Origin: Phragmites australis
Taxonomy: Eukaryota > Streptophyta > Magnoliopsida > Poales > Poaceae
Direction: 5' to 3'
NCBI RefSeq assembly: GCF_958298935.1
Contig: NC_084924.1
Span: 15,225,819 to 15,289,818 of the forward strand
DNA: 64,000 bases
Position numbers and translations under genes: made by a program. Shown here piece after piece: positions 10,566 to 21,410 of this stretch. How positions within the stretch are numbered: position 1 is the stretch's first letter; the number at the start of each line of letters is the position of its first letter. The notes under the pieces were generated by a model, which had not been told where the DNA came from, searched no databases, and worked only from the letters and a program-made list of their open reading frames with translations.

Positions 10566-11395
10566 ATTACAAATAAATTCTGTGAGGAGCAGAAAGTTGG
10601 TAGTGGTGGGTACGGAGAAGTTTACAAGGTATGATTAATGCTTGGATTTTTATTATTCGAGTGATACCACAAGTAACTACAAGAACCTTGTCGTACCATA
10701 TTTGTTAACAAAGACACTTCAACAGGGTGTACTGCATAACGGAGAAGAGATTGCTGTGAAGAAGCTATATCCGACACAAGGACTTGACGATGAAGGGTTT
10801 GAGAAAGAATTTAATAACCTTATGAGGGTCCAGCATCATAACATTATACGGTTAGTTGGATACTGCTACGAAATACGACACACACCTTTTGAAGTCAAAG
10901 GAAAATACCATTCGCTACAAAATAATAAAGGGGATTTGCGAAGGTTTGAATTACCTCCATAATGGATCCAAAGATAATCACATGTACCATCTGGACTTAA
11001 AACCTGCTAATATATTGCTATTTTCATAATTATTTGTAAAAACATATAATTGTGTTCGATATTGCAGTGCGTATGTTCCACCAGAATACATTAACAAACG
11101 CCAGATCTCAAAGAAGTATGATGTATTCAGTTTGGGTGTCATAATAATAAAGATAATGACAGGTCCTTTGGGATACTCTAATAGTGCCGAAATGTCTTCC
11201 CAACAGTTTATTGAGCTTGTAAGAAGATTTTTAATTTGTCTTTACCCTGTGAGCAAGTATAGTCAATTTTTTTACTTTGTCATGATAACTTTCTGCTTCT
11301 TGCATGGGTCCATTTGTAAGGTACATGACAACTGGAAGAACAGGTTGCAAGCAACGTCAAGGCATACATCACAGGCACCAATGATTTCTTTTTTT
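10566..11395 (+). pseudogene. Captured receptor-like Ser/Thr kinase fragment
   Basis: Separate plus-strand blocks spell a plant receptor-like kinase in order. KVGSGGYGEVYK (glycine loop, ends in a GT donor at 10629) comes first. From 10726 come AVKKL (the ATP-binding Lys) and FEKEFNNLMRVQHHNIIRLV. From about 10930 come GICEGLNYLH and YHLDLKPANILL (catalytic loop, HxD). From 11074 come YVPPEYINKRQISKKYDV and SLGVIIIKIMTG, then NRLQAT at about 11340. The segment between subdomains IV and VI and the DFG-containing segment are missing, and stops follow. It lies inside the CACTA element, antisense to both its genes, so it looks transduplicated from a host gene of the rice family with this HLDLKP signature. 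Not functional as a kinase. Confidence 0.8.
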
Positions 11396-12008
11396 TTCAC
11401 CTGCAACATGCCCTTTTTTCTTGCTTAAGTTCTGCCTTTCTTCCTATATACTATATGTGGATTTATGACGAGCCAGTAAACTGAATTTAAACTTAATAAT
11501 TATGTATTGGTAAATTGATAAGTAATTGTAAAATCATATTGCCTATTAGACCCTAAGCAGTTGTAACAATATAATGCATGTTGTAAAAGCTTCCAACCAA
11601 ATGTAAGGACTGTAGTTACAACTAAAATATATAAATATACAAACTTATAAAGATTAGATATACAAATATATATACAAATGTAAGGATGCTAGAGGCTGGA
11701 AATGTCTGCAAACAGTGCGCTATGCTAGTCCAACTAGTGATATGAGCAGAACACACCACTATGACTGGTAAGAAACTACTTAGGGTAAAGCAAAAGCGAG
11801 ATGCTGCTGGTTTTAATTAAGTTAAATATAGTCCCCAACCAAGCAAATTATGGAGTGCCTCACTGAACGAGCTAAAACATGTTGGAAAAAATTAATATAT
11901 AGGTTCATCCTTGTGTAATTTTTCAAGTTCTCAAGAAATTAAATTGCAGTTATTAGAACTACATAGGATAAATATATATGCAACCACTATGCATGCGAGC
12001 AATATTGA
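11396..12008. other. AT-rich CACTA interior
   Basis: No repeat, domain or splice structure is recognised apart from AT-rich runs of tatataaata type near 11625-11680. Probably intron of the protease gene or carried host DNA. Confidence 0.35.
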
Positions 12009-12442
12009 AACCCTACAGGAACCTGGCGCTGCACCACGGCACGATGACCGACATCACAAAGAAGAGGGGGGCGTCACACGGCCGGCCGGAGAACCGACTA
12101 CGACAGCTCAGCCGGGAGGGGGATATGGACTTACTCACCGGCGGCGGCGGCGGCTCCTCCTCAGTGCGGTCCAATTCGGCAGCGGCGGCTCCTCCTCGGC
12201 GCTGTCGAACTCGGCGGCGGCAGCTACTCCTCGGCGCGGTCCAACTCGGTGGCGGCGGCTCCTCCTTGGCGCGGTCACACTTGGCGGCGGCGGCTCCTCC
12301 TCGGCGTCGGACCGGTCCTCCTTGTCGGGGGCGGCAGCGGAAAGGGAGAGCACGGGAGGCGGACGGATGGACAACCTGACGGCGCGGTCGATGGTTTGTG
12401 AAAGCACTAGGGTTTTCGGGGCTACGCGCGGTTATATAAATA
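12009..12442 (-). promoter_or_regulatory. GC-rich leader and TATA box, probable promoter of the protease gene
   Basis: Reading the minus strand, ATTTATATAAC (12431-12441) is a good TATA box, followed by AACCCTAGTGC and a GC-rich stretch typical of grass first exons. It lies downstream of TNP2, directly beside the internal subterminal repeats, and points toward the protease gene whose ATG is 2.5 kb further on. I infer a non-coding or short first exon here, with the kinase fragment falling in the following intron. No transcript evidence is available. Confidence 0.45.
12140..12310 (-). repeat. 35-bp tandem repeat, about five copies
   Basis: gctcctcctc-type anchors recur at 12153, 12188, 12223, 12258 and 12293, exactly 35 bp apart, separated by ggcgcggtccaactcggcgg. 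Because 35 is not a multiple of three, the array cannot encode one regular peptide repeat, so the long Ala/Pro/Arg reading frames over it are unlikely to be real. Confidence 0.85.
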
Positions 12443-12444
12443 GA

Positions 12445-12605
12445 AACGATTTCCACATGCGGTTAACTTAAGAAACCGCCTGTGGAAATAATTTCCACAG
12501 GCGGTTTTTCACAGGCGGTTCACCTAAGGAACCGCCTGTGGAAATGGATTTTCACATTTCCACAGGCGGTTCCTTACGTTAACTGCCTGTGGAAACCTGT
12601 GAAAT
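12445..12605. repeat. Internal array of CACTA subterminal-type repeats
   Basis: At least six copies of the ccacaggcggtt / aaccgcctgtgg motif in both orientations, the same motif as at the two ends but placed between the TNP2 3' end and the probable promoter of the second gene. No CACTA terminus is adjacent, so it does not mark the end of a nested element. Confidence 0.8.
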
Positions 12606-12776
12606 GATTTTTGCTTGTTTGGGAAATACTATTCTATTACATATTAAAGCATCTTAAATGCATACAAGTCCTTAATACAAATTAAAGTTTATCCTAATTG
12701 TATACAAATTTCAGGGTTCTGTCACATTGAAAAATAATTCGCATAACATGGCACTATTTGCCTTGAACTGTTTTCC

Positions 12777-15700
12777 CTACACCATCAGACGCATGTACGG
12801 CATCACAGATCTATCGAGGGTTGCTTCTACAAGTTTGATCTTTTCTGGATCTCCAAAAGGTGGCACGTCGTCGAACTGATTGTATTCTTCCTCATCCTCT
12901 ACATTCTCGACTCCGACAATTCTTTGTTTTCCGGCAACAACTATGTGCTTCTTTTCATTCACGGGGTCGATTATATAGAAAACTTGTGCAACGTGATCAG
13001 CGAGTACCCACGGGTCATCTTTGTGGCCTACAATGCTGAGGTCGACAATTGTGAAGCCGTAGTTGTCCACCGCCACGCCATTTGGGTGTTTGACCCATTT
13101 GCACCGAAAGATAGGGATCTGCAAATTCACTCCATAGTCGAGTTCCCAGATTTCTTCTACGAATCCATAGTAGGTGACCTTTTCCCCTGTTGTGTCATAG
13201 GCTTCTGTTCGAACGCCGCTGTTTTGGGTCGTGCTCTTCTTGTCTTTTGCTTTGGTATAAAATGTGTACCTATTAATGTCATACGCTTGCCATGACGTAA
13301 CTAAACTTGATGGGCCACAAGCCAACATTTTCACATTTTTTTTATCTACAGATTCACCGTTCGAAAGGTTTTGGTTCTTGAACCATGTGGTGAAGCGACG
13401 CTTGTGCTCTTTCAAGATCCAATCATACGAGAGGCCTCGATTTTTTGTGTAAAGCTCATTTAGGTGTTGCTCGACGTACGGCGCCACTAACTGGATCTGC
13501 TGCAAGATGGTGAAATGTGCTTCTTCCACTGCTTTGTAATCATGATCGATGAATCTTTTCTTTCCTTTGGTCCCTCTCCCAGACAACCTCCCCTCATGTC
13601 GAGATACAGGTACACCAATGGATTAGAATCTTTTATGTAATCGATGCAACACTCAACGACTTCCTCGGTACTGTAGCCCTCGATCATGGAACCCTCTGGG
13701 TGAGCACGATTCCGTACATAGCCCTTGAGAATGCCCATGTACCACTCAAACGCATACATTTGATGTAAGAATACAGGGCCCAGCGCAATTATCTCATTCA
13801 TGATGTGAACCAAGAGGTGTACCATGATATCGAAAAAGGATGGAGGGAAGCACATCTCAAGTTGGCACAAAGTCTCTACCAAGGAACTATGTAGAGCACC
13901 CAGTTTTTCAGCATCGATCACCTTCTGAGCAATTGCGTTGAAGAAGTGACACAACCATGTGATGACCACCTTTATGTATCTTGGCTTGATACCTCTGATT
14001 GCAATAGGGAGCATCCGCGTCATCATCACATGACAATCGTGAGACTTCATGCCAATTAGCTTCAAATCTTTCATCAAGACTAGGTTCTTAATGTTGGATG
14101 AGTAGCTAGTCAGGACTCTCACCCCACGTAAGCACTTGCACAGTGCCTTTTTCTCCTCAAGTGTCAGAGAGTAGCTAGCCACGGAAGATAATGTTTCCAA
14201 TTTGGTCTGTCTTCAGGATGTAGCTCTGGCCTAATTTCAAAATGCACCAAGTCCTTACGTGACTTGATTCCATCCTTTGTCTTGCCTGGTATGTCCAGTA
14301 AGAGGCCAAGGATGCTATCACACACATTCTTCTTAACGTGCATGACATCGATGCTGTGACGGACGTCCAAGTCCTTCTATTAGGGCAAATACTTAAAGAA
14401 AATTGGCATCTTCTTCCACAGTGTGCTGGTCGGCGTCTCACTTTTCTTCCTCTTTTTACCCTTCGGTGGCTTCCCAAAAACAACCTTGATGCTACTAACC
14501 ATTTGAAACACTCGTGCCCCGCTGCAAGGTTTCGGGCCAGTATCTTCCTCAACCGTGTTGTCAAAATGTTTCTTCATATTGCGGTATCTGTGAGTTCTGA
14601 GTAAGAACCGTTGGTGTCGCGTGTACACTACCTTCTGTGAGTACGGAAGGTACACAGACGCGGTTTCATCCAAGCACACTGCACATCCTTGCTTCCCTTT
14701 AACCTGTCCCGATAGGTTAAAAAGGGCGGGATAATCATTGATGGTAACGAAAATCATTGCTTTCAGCGTGAAGTACTGTCGTCGGAACTCATCCCACACC
14801 CGGACCCCCTCGTTCCACAGTTTCACCATATCTTCCATCAATGGTTCCAGAAACACATCTATATCGTTGCCTGGTTGTTTTGGTCCTTGAATAAGAATGG
14901 ACAGCATAAGGTACTTCCGCTTCATGCATAGCCATGGAGGAAGGTTGTAGATGGCCAGGACCACTGGCCAAGTGCTATGTGAGGTGCTCATGTCATCGAA
15001 AGGATTCATTCTGTCGGTACTCAACGCGAACCTTACATTCCTTGGTTCTTCAGCGAACTCTGGATACATGGCATCGAACTTTGTCCATTGCCTAGCATCA
15101 GCGGGGTGTCGAAGCTTAGTTCTATCCTTCTTGCGCTTATCGAAATGCCAACGCATAAGTTCAGAGTCCCTAGGGTTCGAGTATAGGCGCTGCAAGCGGG
15201 GTATCACTGGTAGGTACCACATCACCATCACATGACTTCTTCTCTTCTTCTCCGCATTGGAAGAAGTGTCTTCTTCGTCACGACCAGCATTATTCTTCTT
15301 CTTCTTCGTGTTGGTGGAAGCATCTTCGTCCTCACAATCATCATTCCTCTTGTACCGACTCGCATTGCACACTGGACATCTATCCAAGGCTTCGTACTCT
15401 TTACGGTAGAGGATACAGTGGTTCGGACACGCGTGTATTTTTTGCACATCCAATGACAACGGGCAGATAAGCTTCTTCGCTAGATAAGTGGTGGTGAGCA
15501 AGGAGTTAGGCTTCGGAAGAATGTTTGCCAAGAGACTCAACAGATCCGAGAAACTCTTGTCGGACCATCCATTGCTGGCCTTCAACCTTAGAAGTTCAAG
15601 CACCGAATGCAACACCGTAAACTCTTTATCATAGCCTTTCGATTCCTCATACAAAAGTTCCTTCGATGCCTTTTTTAACGCCTCGAAATTATCTAAACCT

Positions 15701-16125
15701 CTCGTGTCCCTTAAAATATGCGGTTCTGCATGGCGCAGCATTTCCTCCAGATCAAAGTCAGCATCATCATCCAGATCAAAATCGGCATCATCATCCATCA
15801 TAACATCAGTGTCGCCTTCGACTGCTCCCTCATCATCACCATCTACTTGATCAGCAGCGATGTCCTGGTTTGGTTTGCTTGTACGTTGTTCGCCGTGATT
15901 GGACCAATATTTGTAATCCTCAACAAAACCTCTCAAGATCAAGTGTGATTTGATTACACTTGATTTGTCCCACAATTTCTGGTTCTTGCAGTCGGAACAT
16001 GGACAGTATATTTCCTTTATCTTCTTAGTTAAAGTGTCCTTTTCTGTGGCTTCAATAAAAACAGAGAGTCCTTTGATGTATATTTCTCCATGTCTTGGCG
16101 CATCATACATCCATGCTCTGTCCAT
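12777..16125 (-). pseudogene. TNP2-type CACTA transposase, disrupted
   Basis: It starts at the ATG 16125 (MDRAWMY), placed right after a 5'-UTR intron acceptor. Domains in order are the transposase-associated N-terminal domain (CPCSDCKN zinc-like motif), a transposase-21/TNP2 core (about 15250-14500), a DUF4218 region (14000-13600) and a DUF4216 region (13200-12850). Lesions seen: two adjacent stops TAA TAG at about 14377-14382 where the family has Tyr-Trp, a one-base loss near 14183, and another near 13620; a possible third frameshift lies near 12790. Identity elsewhere is continuous. It would have cut and joined the CACTA ends. Adjacent codons still align well with the family, so the damage looks recent. 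Confidence 0.85.
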
Positions 16126-16735
16126 CTTTAACTTCAACCACAAAATTAGATACATTAATTAATTAATTAATTAATTTGAAAATCAGAATTAAAAACATTT
16201 TTTTTAAAAGGAAAATATGGGCTTGTTATGATTATAATATGTCTACGCAATTGAATCTACATTAATATAAATTTATGACTCAAAATAATGTGAATTCATT
16301 ACTCTCTCTCTCTCTCTCCTCTCCCTCTTCCTAGATCTAGAGAAAAAAATCCCCATTCATGATGAAACCTCCTAAGGCTAAAAAATATTACATTCTAGCT
16401 ACATTTTTAAAATATAATACTAGAATCATGTGAATCTACACAATTAAATTAATATTGCAACAAATTTGAGCTAATTTGGTGATCTAAATGGCAAGAACCA
16501 TGAGCATCTCTAGATCACATTGAAACTCTAATTTAGCCTTAAATATAAATCTAAACTTCAAAAAAATGCAAGCTAGGGATGAGATATACATACCTTATTT
16601 GGCTCCTTCAAGGAAATAAAAAACAAAACCTTCCCCACCTATTTTCCAAATCAGCCGCCACAGTAAATGCTTACTATTTCGAACAGTAAGTCTGTTTGAA
16701 TAGAACTGACCGAGAAGAAGGAATATTTATGGACT
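16126..16735 (-). promoter_or_regulatory. TNP2 promoter and 5'-UTR intron
   Basis: On the minus strand a TATA-like ATAAATATTC lies at 16721-16730, just inside the right subterminal array. An exon end AAATAAG|GTATGT is at 16594/16593, and an acceptor TTAAAG directly precedes the ATG at 16125. This gives an inferred leader intron of 16126-16593. Confidence 0.5.
16155..16177. repeat. TTAA microsatellite
   Basis: (attaatta)n-type tract of about 23 bp inside the inferred TNP2 leader intron. A (ct)n tract follows at about 16302-16319. Confidence 0.9.
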
Positions 16736-16737
16736 AT

Positions 16738-17090
16738 TTGCACAGGCGGTCGACATAAGAAACCGCCTGTGAAACTAATTTTCATAGGCGGTTGCTTATG
16801 TGGACCGCCTATGCAAATGACATCCATTTTCACAGGCGGTCCACATAAGGAACCGCCTGTGGAAATGGATGTCATTTTCACAGGCGATCTACATAAGGAA
16901 CCGCCTGTAGAAATGCTCCATTTACACAGGCGGTTCCTTATGTGGACCGCCTGTGGAAATGGATCCATTTCCACAGGCGGTCCACATAAGGAACCACCTG
17001 TGAAAATTACTTTTCATAGGCGGTCCTCAGCCGCACGGGGCCGCAGCCACTTTCTCAGGCAGTTCGTAGGAAGAACCGCCTGTAGAAATC
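16738..17090. repeat. Right subterminal repeat array of the CACTA element
   Basis: About a dozen alternating copies of tttccacaggcggt and accgcctgtggaaa, many separated by the same ccacataaggaa spacer. The array ends about 40 bp before the terminus at 17128. The dense palindromic arrangement matches that of 6001-6290 and 12445-12605. Confidence 0.9.
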
Positions 17091-17128
17091 AAACCTAGGT
17101 GTCTCGAAAAATAGGTTTTGTAGTAGTG

Positions 17129-17927
17129 TCAGGGGCCGAATCTGCAAGTACCCAAACCACAGATTCAATTACCATTCCTACTCTTGAGGTATTTAAGATA
17201 ATTAATTATCTCACGGTCATCTAGAATCGTTCAAAAAACTAATTTTTTACATAAGAAACAAGTTCATTTTCCTTCCTCTTTAAATTACTTTCCATATTAA
17301 TTTTTTACCTAAGTGGCACTTAATTAATGTATAACAAACCAGCATTGAAAGAGACCTTACCTTCCCACACACAGAATAATATGACAAATAATTCTTTCAC
17401 CTTTGACATATTTACACCTCTTCATTGCTCCTCCTTACAACATTTTCAATTAATAGCATATAATCCACCATACTCATTTATTCTTAAATTCAACTCCAGT
17501 AGCTCTTAATATAGTATCTTCAGAAGAAGAAGAAAATTATGTAAAAAACCTAAAACGAAATCTATTTAAAAAACTAACTTTCAAAAATTATATCTATTTT
17601 ATAACGGATGGAGTAGTTAGCTGTAAAAAGGACCAAGTTCAAAACTTTTTTCAATACAATCGAGTTAACCTGCTAGACTACTAGCTATTGTTGAACGCAG
17701 GGTTAGAGCTTCGATCGAGCATCTGCAATGACCAATTAATATGGATACAAGTAAATTAGATTGATCAAAGCCTTAGTATTGCCTTCAAGAAGTGTTTTAT
17801 ATATTATATTCAGTGATTAATGGGAGAGGGAGTGAGAAATTAAGAGATGTAGGAAATAGGAGATCAGAAAGAAGTTTTTTGTCAGAAGATGATCCTAACA
17901 ATAATTCGGTATACCGGATGACGGACG
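17129..17927. other. Unassigned flank of the CACTA element
   Basis: AT-rich with no coding domain. A stretch ending ttataacggatggagtag (about 17598-17615) resembles the end of a Stowaway-type MITE, but I could not find the matching left end. Confidence 0.3.
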
Positions 17928-18599
17928 TGTTGATTCGTATTTCCTATATGCGTGCCTCAAACTAGACTCAAGAACATTAAAATTTATCCAGTTTTAGGCT
18001 TCCTGTAGGATAATAGTCCTACACCATATATATTATCTTATGAAGGGTGAACTTGTTGCAGAATATCCCCTCTATAAACACGGTCTTGGTCTCTTTATAT
18101 ACCAAGGGAAAAGATGCATAAATAAACGGACTGTGTCATATCCTGTGGCAGACCTACCCATGACAGAGCCAACTACCCCTTGCTCATCATGACATCAGAT
18201 AGGCATGTATGCCCTGCTCTGGTCGTCATGTGCGTCCTGTACCAACGCCGAACGCGATCACGCTCACCCATCAAACCATCCTCTGACATTAAATGATACG
18301 GGATGGCTTACTGCAACTCCACACCGTCCCACGAGCATGCCACGGCGAAAGCATGTGCTTGGGAAGGGAAAAACACTCAATTAGGCAGAATTAAATGAGG
18401 TCTGATCGGGTAGGTGAGTACCTGCACTGTGACCAGTGAGGGCTGGTCGTAGGACCTCGCTACATGACTAGGGGGCTAGTTGTGCGAGCTTCGCCCTGGT
18501 CGCTTGGTGTAGCCGTGGTCTTGACAATATCTGCTACATGCCAACACTTTGTGGTGTAGGACCCACCATGTGGGGCGCCCCTTACCTATTACACCAACA
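17928..18599 (-). mobile_element. LTR-like block, possible solo LTR
   Basis: It starts tgttga and ends ccaaca (tgttg/caaca inverted ends) and shares ordered segments with the LTR at 119-987: actcaagaac, the ttatccag...ttcaggc / gataatagtcctaca block, ggctggtcg...gggggctag and gcgccccttac. The flanking five bases differ (ggacg versus ttttt), so no TSD supports it, and one end may be truncated or misplaced. Confidence 0.5.
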
Positions 18600-19575
18600 T
18601 TTTTCTGTGTTAGAGAAATTAAGAGATGGACGAACGAGTCATCCGTGCCCCTCATTTCACTATCAGTTCACAAGTTCTATTGGCCAATCAATCATTGAGC
18701 TGTTAAGAACCAGTAGTGATACAGCACTATCGTTGGTGTCATGAATTTACAATGATACTTCTATTATCACTACCGGTAAGTTCCTAGAACTGGTAGTGAT
18801 GAAGCACTGCCAGTTAGTGTCATGGATCAATAGTGATAAAGAAGTATCACTGCCAGTTGGTTCCTAGAAGGCTAGAACCAGCTGTGATGTGTCACAGTAT
18901 ATAATCACTTGTTCAGCTCCCAAGCCTGAGCAGAACAGATGAACTATGTTATGCTCAGCGGTGGTTCTTTCTGGTGACCTTACGCGGTGAGGTTTCAAAA
19001 TTTGGAGGAATCCACGTGACCTAGATGCTCCAAGGTTATTAAATTCATATACATTTCATTTGTATTTATATTTACTTGCTAGATTGCTCTAGATTCTAAA
19101 AATCGGTCATTGTTCTATGATGATGAATTTTGAAGGAGCTAGAGCTCTAATTAACTTAGTGAATTTATGATAATCGATTTTAGGTATATATTATCTAGGT
19201 TAGTAAGTTCATCTACAATTCATTCGTACTTAGATTTACTCGCTAAATTGCTCTAGATTTTAAAAATAGGTGTTTCTTCCATGATGAATTTTGAAGGAGG
19301 TAAAACTAGCTTCAATTGACTAAGATAATCCATTTTAGTATACATATTCTAGGTATGAATTTATTTATCATTATTTTAACATTATATTCTAATTTGTTGA
19401 TATTAATTAATTAAATGGATAGTCAATTCAATGGATCTATAGTAATTGATAAAATTACAGATGAACTGAATATGGATGTACGATGTTGTCTGTAGTAGCC
19501 CATACTTTTTATAACGATATGGAATATTTTTTTAGCGTTGCTACGGCATACAAGTCAAATAATTGTGATGACTAT
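18600..19575 (+). mobile_element. Left part of an older CACTA element, interrupted at 19575
   Basis: Repeats of the form accagtagtgat / atcactaccggt occur at 18705-18890, the layout of CACTA subterminal repeats, although no clean terminus is visible. The 3' edge carries the first codons of a TNP2 N-terminal domain (19483-19575). These continue in frame at 48037 once the Tat insertion and one ACTAT copy are removed (DDY then ICYPCTNCNN). The start of the gene is degraded. Confidence 0.6.
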
Positions 19576-19689
19576 TGTCGGTGCATCAGGAACCGGGGGT
19601 CCCTGAATCCCAAGGCCAGGCCGGCCATCTGCCACGTGTCGCCATCCCGCGAGGTCCCTCCTGCGGGGTGAGGAAAGTCCAAGTTCCGG

Positions 19690-20190
19690 GAGAGGGTGCT
19701 CGGGGCCACAGTCCCTGGTCCCCGAGCACCCCAGTTCCCCGATGATCCGCAGAGTCTAAGTACCGAGAAGAAAGTGCTCGGGGAGGTGCCCGGTCACCCC
19801 TGAGCACCCTAGTCCCCCGACGATCAGAAGAGCTAAGTTCCGGGAGAGGGTGCTCGGGGACTGCGAGCGGCAGTCCCCGAGCGCACGGTTCCCCGAGGGT
19901 TAGTATGAAAGTGCTCGGGAGAGAGTGCTCGGGGCTACACGTGGTAGCCCCCGAGCTCTCGGTTCCCCGAAAGATCTGTGCAAGAGTGCTCGGGAGAGAG
20001 TGCTCGGGGCGGCACGTGGCAACCCCCGAGCACTCGGTTCCCCAAAGGTTCGTGCAAGAGTGCTCGGGAGAGAGTGCTCGGGGAGGTAAACAGTGCCCCT
20101 GAGCACCCGGTACCCCGAGGGCAAGGATAGGCAGTCTCGGGAGAGAGTGCTCGGGGAGGTGAACAGTACCCCCGAGCACTCGGTGCCCCG
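19690..20190 (+). repeat. Palindromic tandem repeats in the Tat LTR
   Basis: Seven or so units of about 60-75 bp, each with gagagagtgctcgggg followed by cccccgagcactcggttcc, so every unit can fold on itself. The 3' LTR has the same array at 46610-47115. The arginine/proline/serine-rich reading frames over it are by-products. Confidence 0.8.
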
Positions 20191-20641
20191 ACGACCCAAA
20201 AAGGCCCCCGAGGCGCCCGCCGATGAGGTGTCAATCAGTCAGGGGTCCGAGGCCGCATTTAATGAGCGTGTATGGCCTGACATCCCCAACTCCTCCCGCC
20301 GCAGTGTCAGTTCGTGCCATGCTTTGGTAGAGAGGCGTGGGGCCATTAATTGCACGGGTCCTGTCTCGGGATAACGTCGCCAGGATCAAGACGTTTCGCC
20401 TGCCGCCCTGTCGTGGCAGAGGAACAAGACGGGGCGGGCACGCCGGGTTGCTCTGTGGCTGCCCGGTGGGCCCCCTCTACGGCGCACGTTGCTATGGCGT
20501 TTATGGTGACAGGTGACCGGACGTGCGCCGCGTTTTCCACCCCCTGGTCACTTCACCCAGAAGAAAATGATGACGCCTTTCCCAGTCATGGCGTCTTGGA
20601 ACTTGTGCCCCCCTCCTTCCCGTTTGGGGCATGTCGCAGCC

Positions 20642-20857
20642 ATTTGGGAATTCTCCAAGTCTTGATGTTTGGTGTGATTGAGAAACATGAGTTGATTGTT
20701 GCTGATGCATCTGCGCCATGGTTTGAACTAAGGCTTGCAAGGTTTGAGTTTGTATAGCCATCTGTTGTTCCAAGGTCATGGGAGGTGACGGGGGTGGATT
20801 CTGGTTGTTGTTGTTGTCCTCATAGCTGTTACTGATGTTCCTTCTTGTGTTAACCAT
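20642..20857 (-). pseudogene. gag N-terminus of the truncated Tekay-like copy
   Basis: Starts MVNTRRN at 20857, has an Asn-rich then Pro-rich stretch, then MTLEQQMAIQTQ, which aligns with the first residues of the gag at 33478. It ends after RLGEF at the deletion junction. It shows what the full-length copy has lost from its own gag start: about 27 codons. Confidence 0.8.
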
Positions 20858-21160
20858 ATGATCGGAGTTGGAAAGAGATAAGAATAGGTAAGCGAGACTA
20901 GAAAGGATTCTAGCTAAGGGAAACCCAACTATATTATATTATATAGATATTAAAATGCGGCTGTGGATAAGGTGCCAAAGCATTCCACAACACACATTAA
21001 CACTCAAACAAAAGATCCAAATCACACACTTAGCACCATAACAATCCTCACACTATCATTATTATCCTTAACGATTAAATCAAACGTTCTACTCTAACGT
21101 TTCTGGAGAAAAAGGCAAAATCCTCCTATAACTCAAAAAAACTAAAACTAACATAAGCGC

Positions 21161-21175
21161 GGGGGGGGGGGGGGG
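21161..21175 (+). repeat. Run of 15 G in a retrotransposon leader
   Basis: Uninterrupted G tract (C tract on the coding strand) between the PBS and gag of the truncated copy. It may be a slippage site or a sequencing-sensitive position. Confidence 0.9.
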
Positions 21176-21396
21176 AGAAAGATCTTCAAGTCTTCAGCGT
21201 TGTGGTAGACGATTCTTCCTTGTAGCGAAGATTCTTCAACTTCATACGAGGTAGAAGCTTCTAGTGAGATCTTCAAGTGCACCCTTCTTGATCGGAGAAA
21301 CCGGGAGAGAAACTGAGAGGTCAGAAAAGCATGGGATGGTAACTATGACCTTATAGCACGACCATTCTATCTAGGCTTGCGGTCCTACAATCAACC

Positions 21397-21410
21397 TGGC
21401 TCTGATACCA
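21397..21410 (-). other. Primer-binding site (initiator tRNA-Met type)
   Basis: Minus strand TGGTATCAGAGCCA, four bases inside the LTR end at 21415. This is the classical initiator-methionine tRNA complement used by chromoviruses. Confidence 0.9.

Larger units (their letters stand above)
5974..17128 (-). mobile_element. 11-kb CACTA (En/Spm-type) transposon, two genes
   Basis: The right end is tgtagtagtg (17119-17128), the inverted form of the canonical cactactaca terminus. The left end is degenerate; the best candidate is cacattagtaca at 5974. Arrays of cacaggcggt / accgcctgtg repeats lie just inside both ends (6001-6290 and 16738-17090), with a third array in the middle. Both transposon genes run on the minus strand from the right end: TNP2, then a Ulp1-domain gene. 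The right flank is TCA; CAT precedes the left candidate, so no clean TSD can be stated. The element carries a captured kinase fragment. Confidence 0.85.

Noticed and set aside
11911..12471. Ala/Gly/Ser-rich frames of 90-186 codons
   Set aside because: They overlie a 35-bp tandem repeat whose period is not a multiple of three.
12605..12620. End of a second nested CACTA next to the internal repeats
   Set aside because: No cactactaca-like terminus or TSD; both gene orders fit a single element.
19586..20234. Overlapping reading frames rich in Arg, Pro and Leu-Ser on both strands, seemingly repeat proteins
   Set aside because: They lie entirely in the Tat U3 palindromic repeats and recur in the 3' LTR; composition effect.
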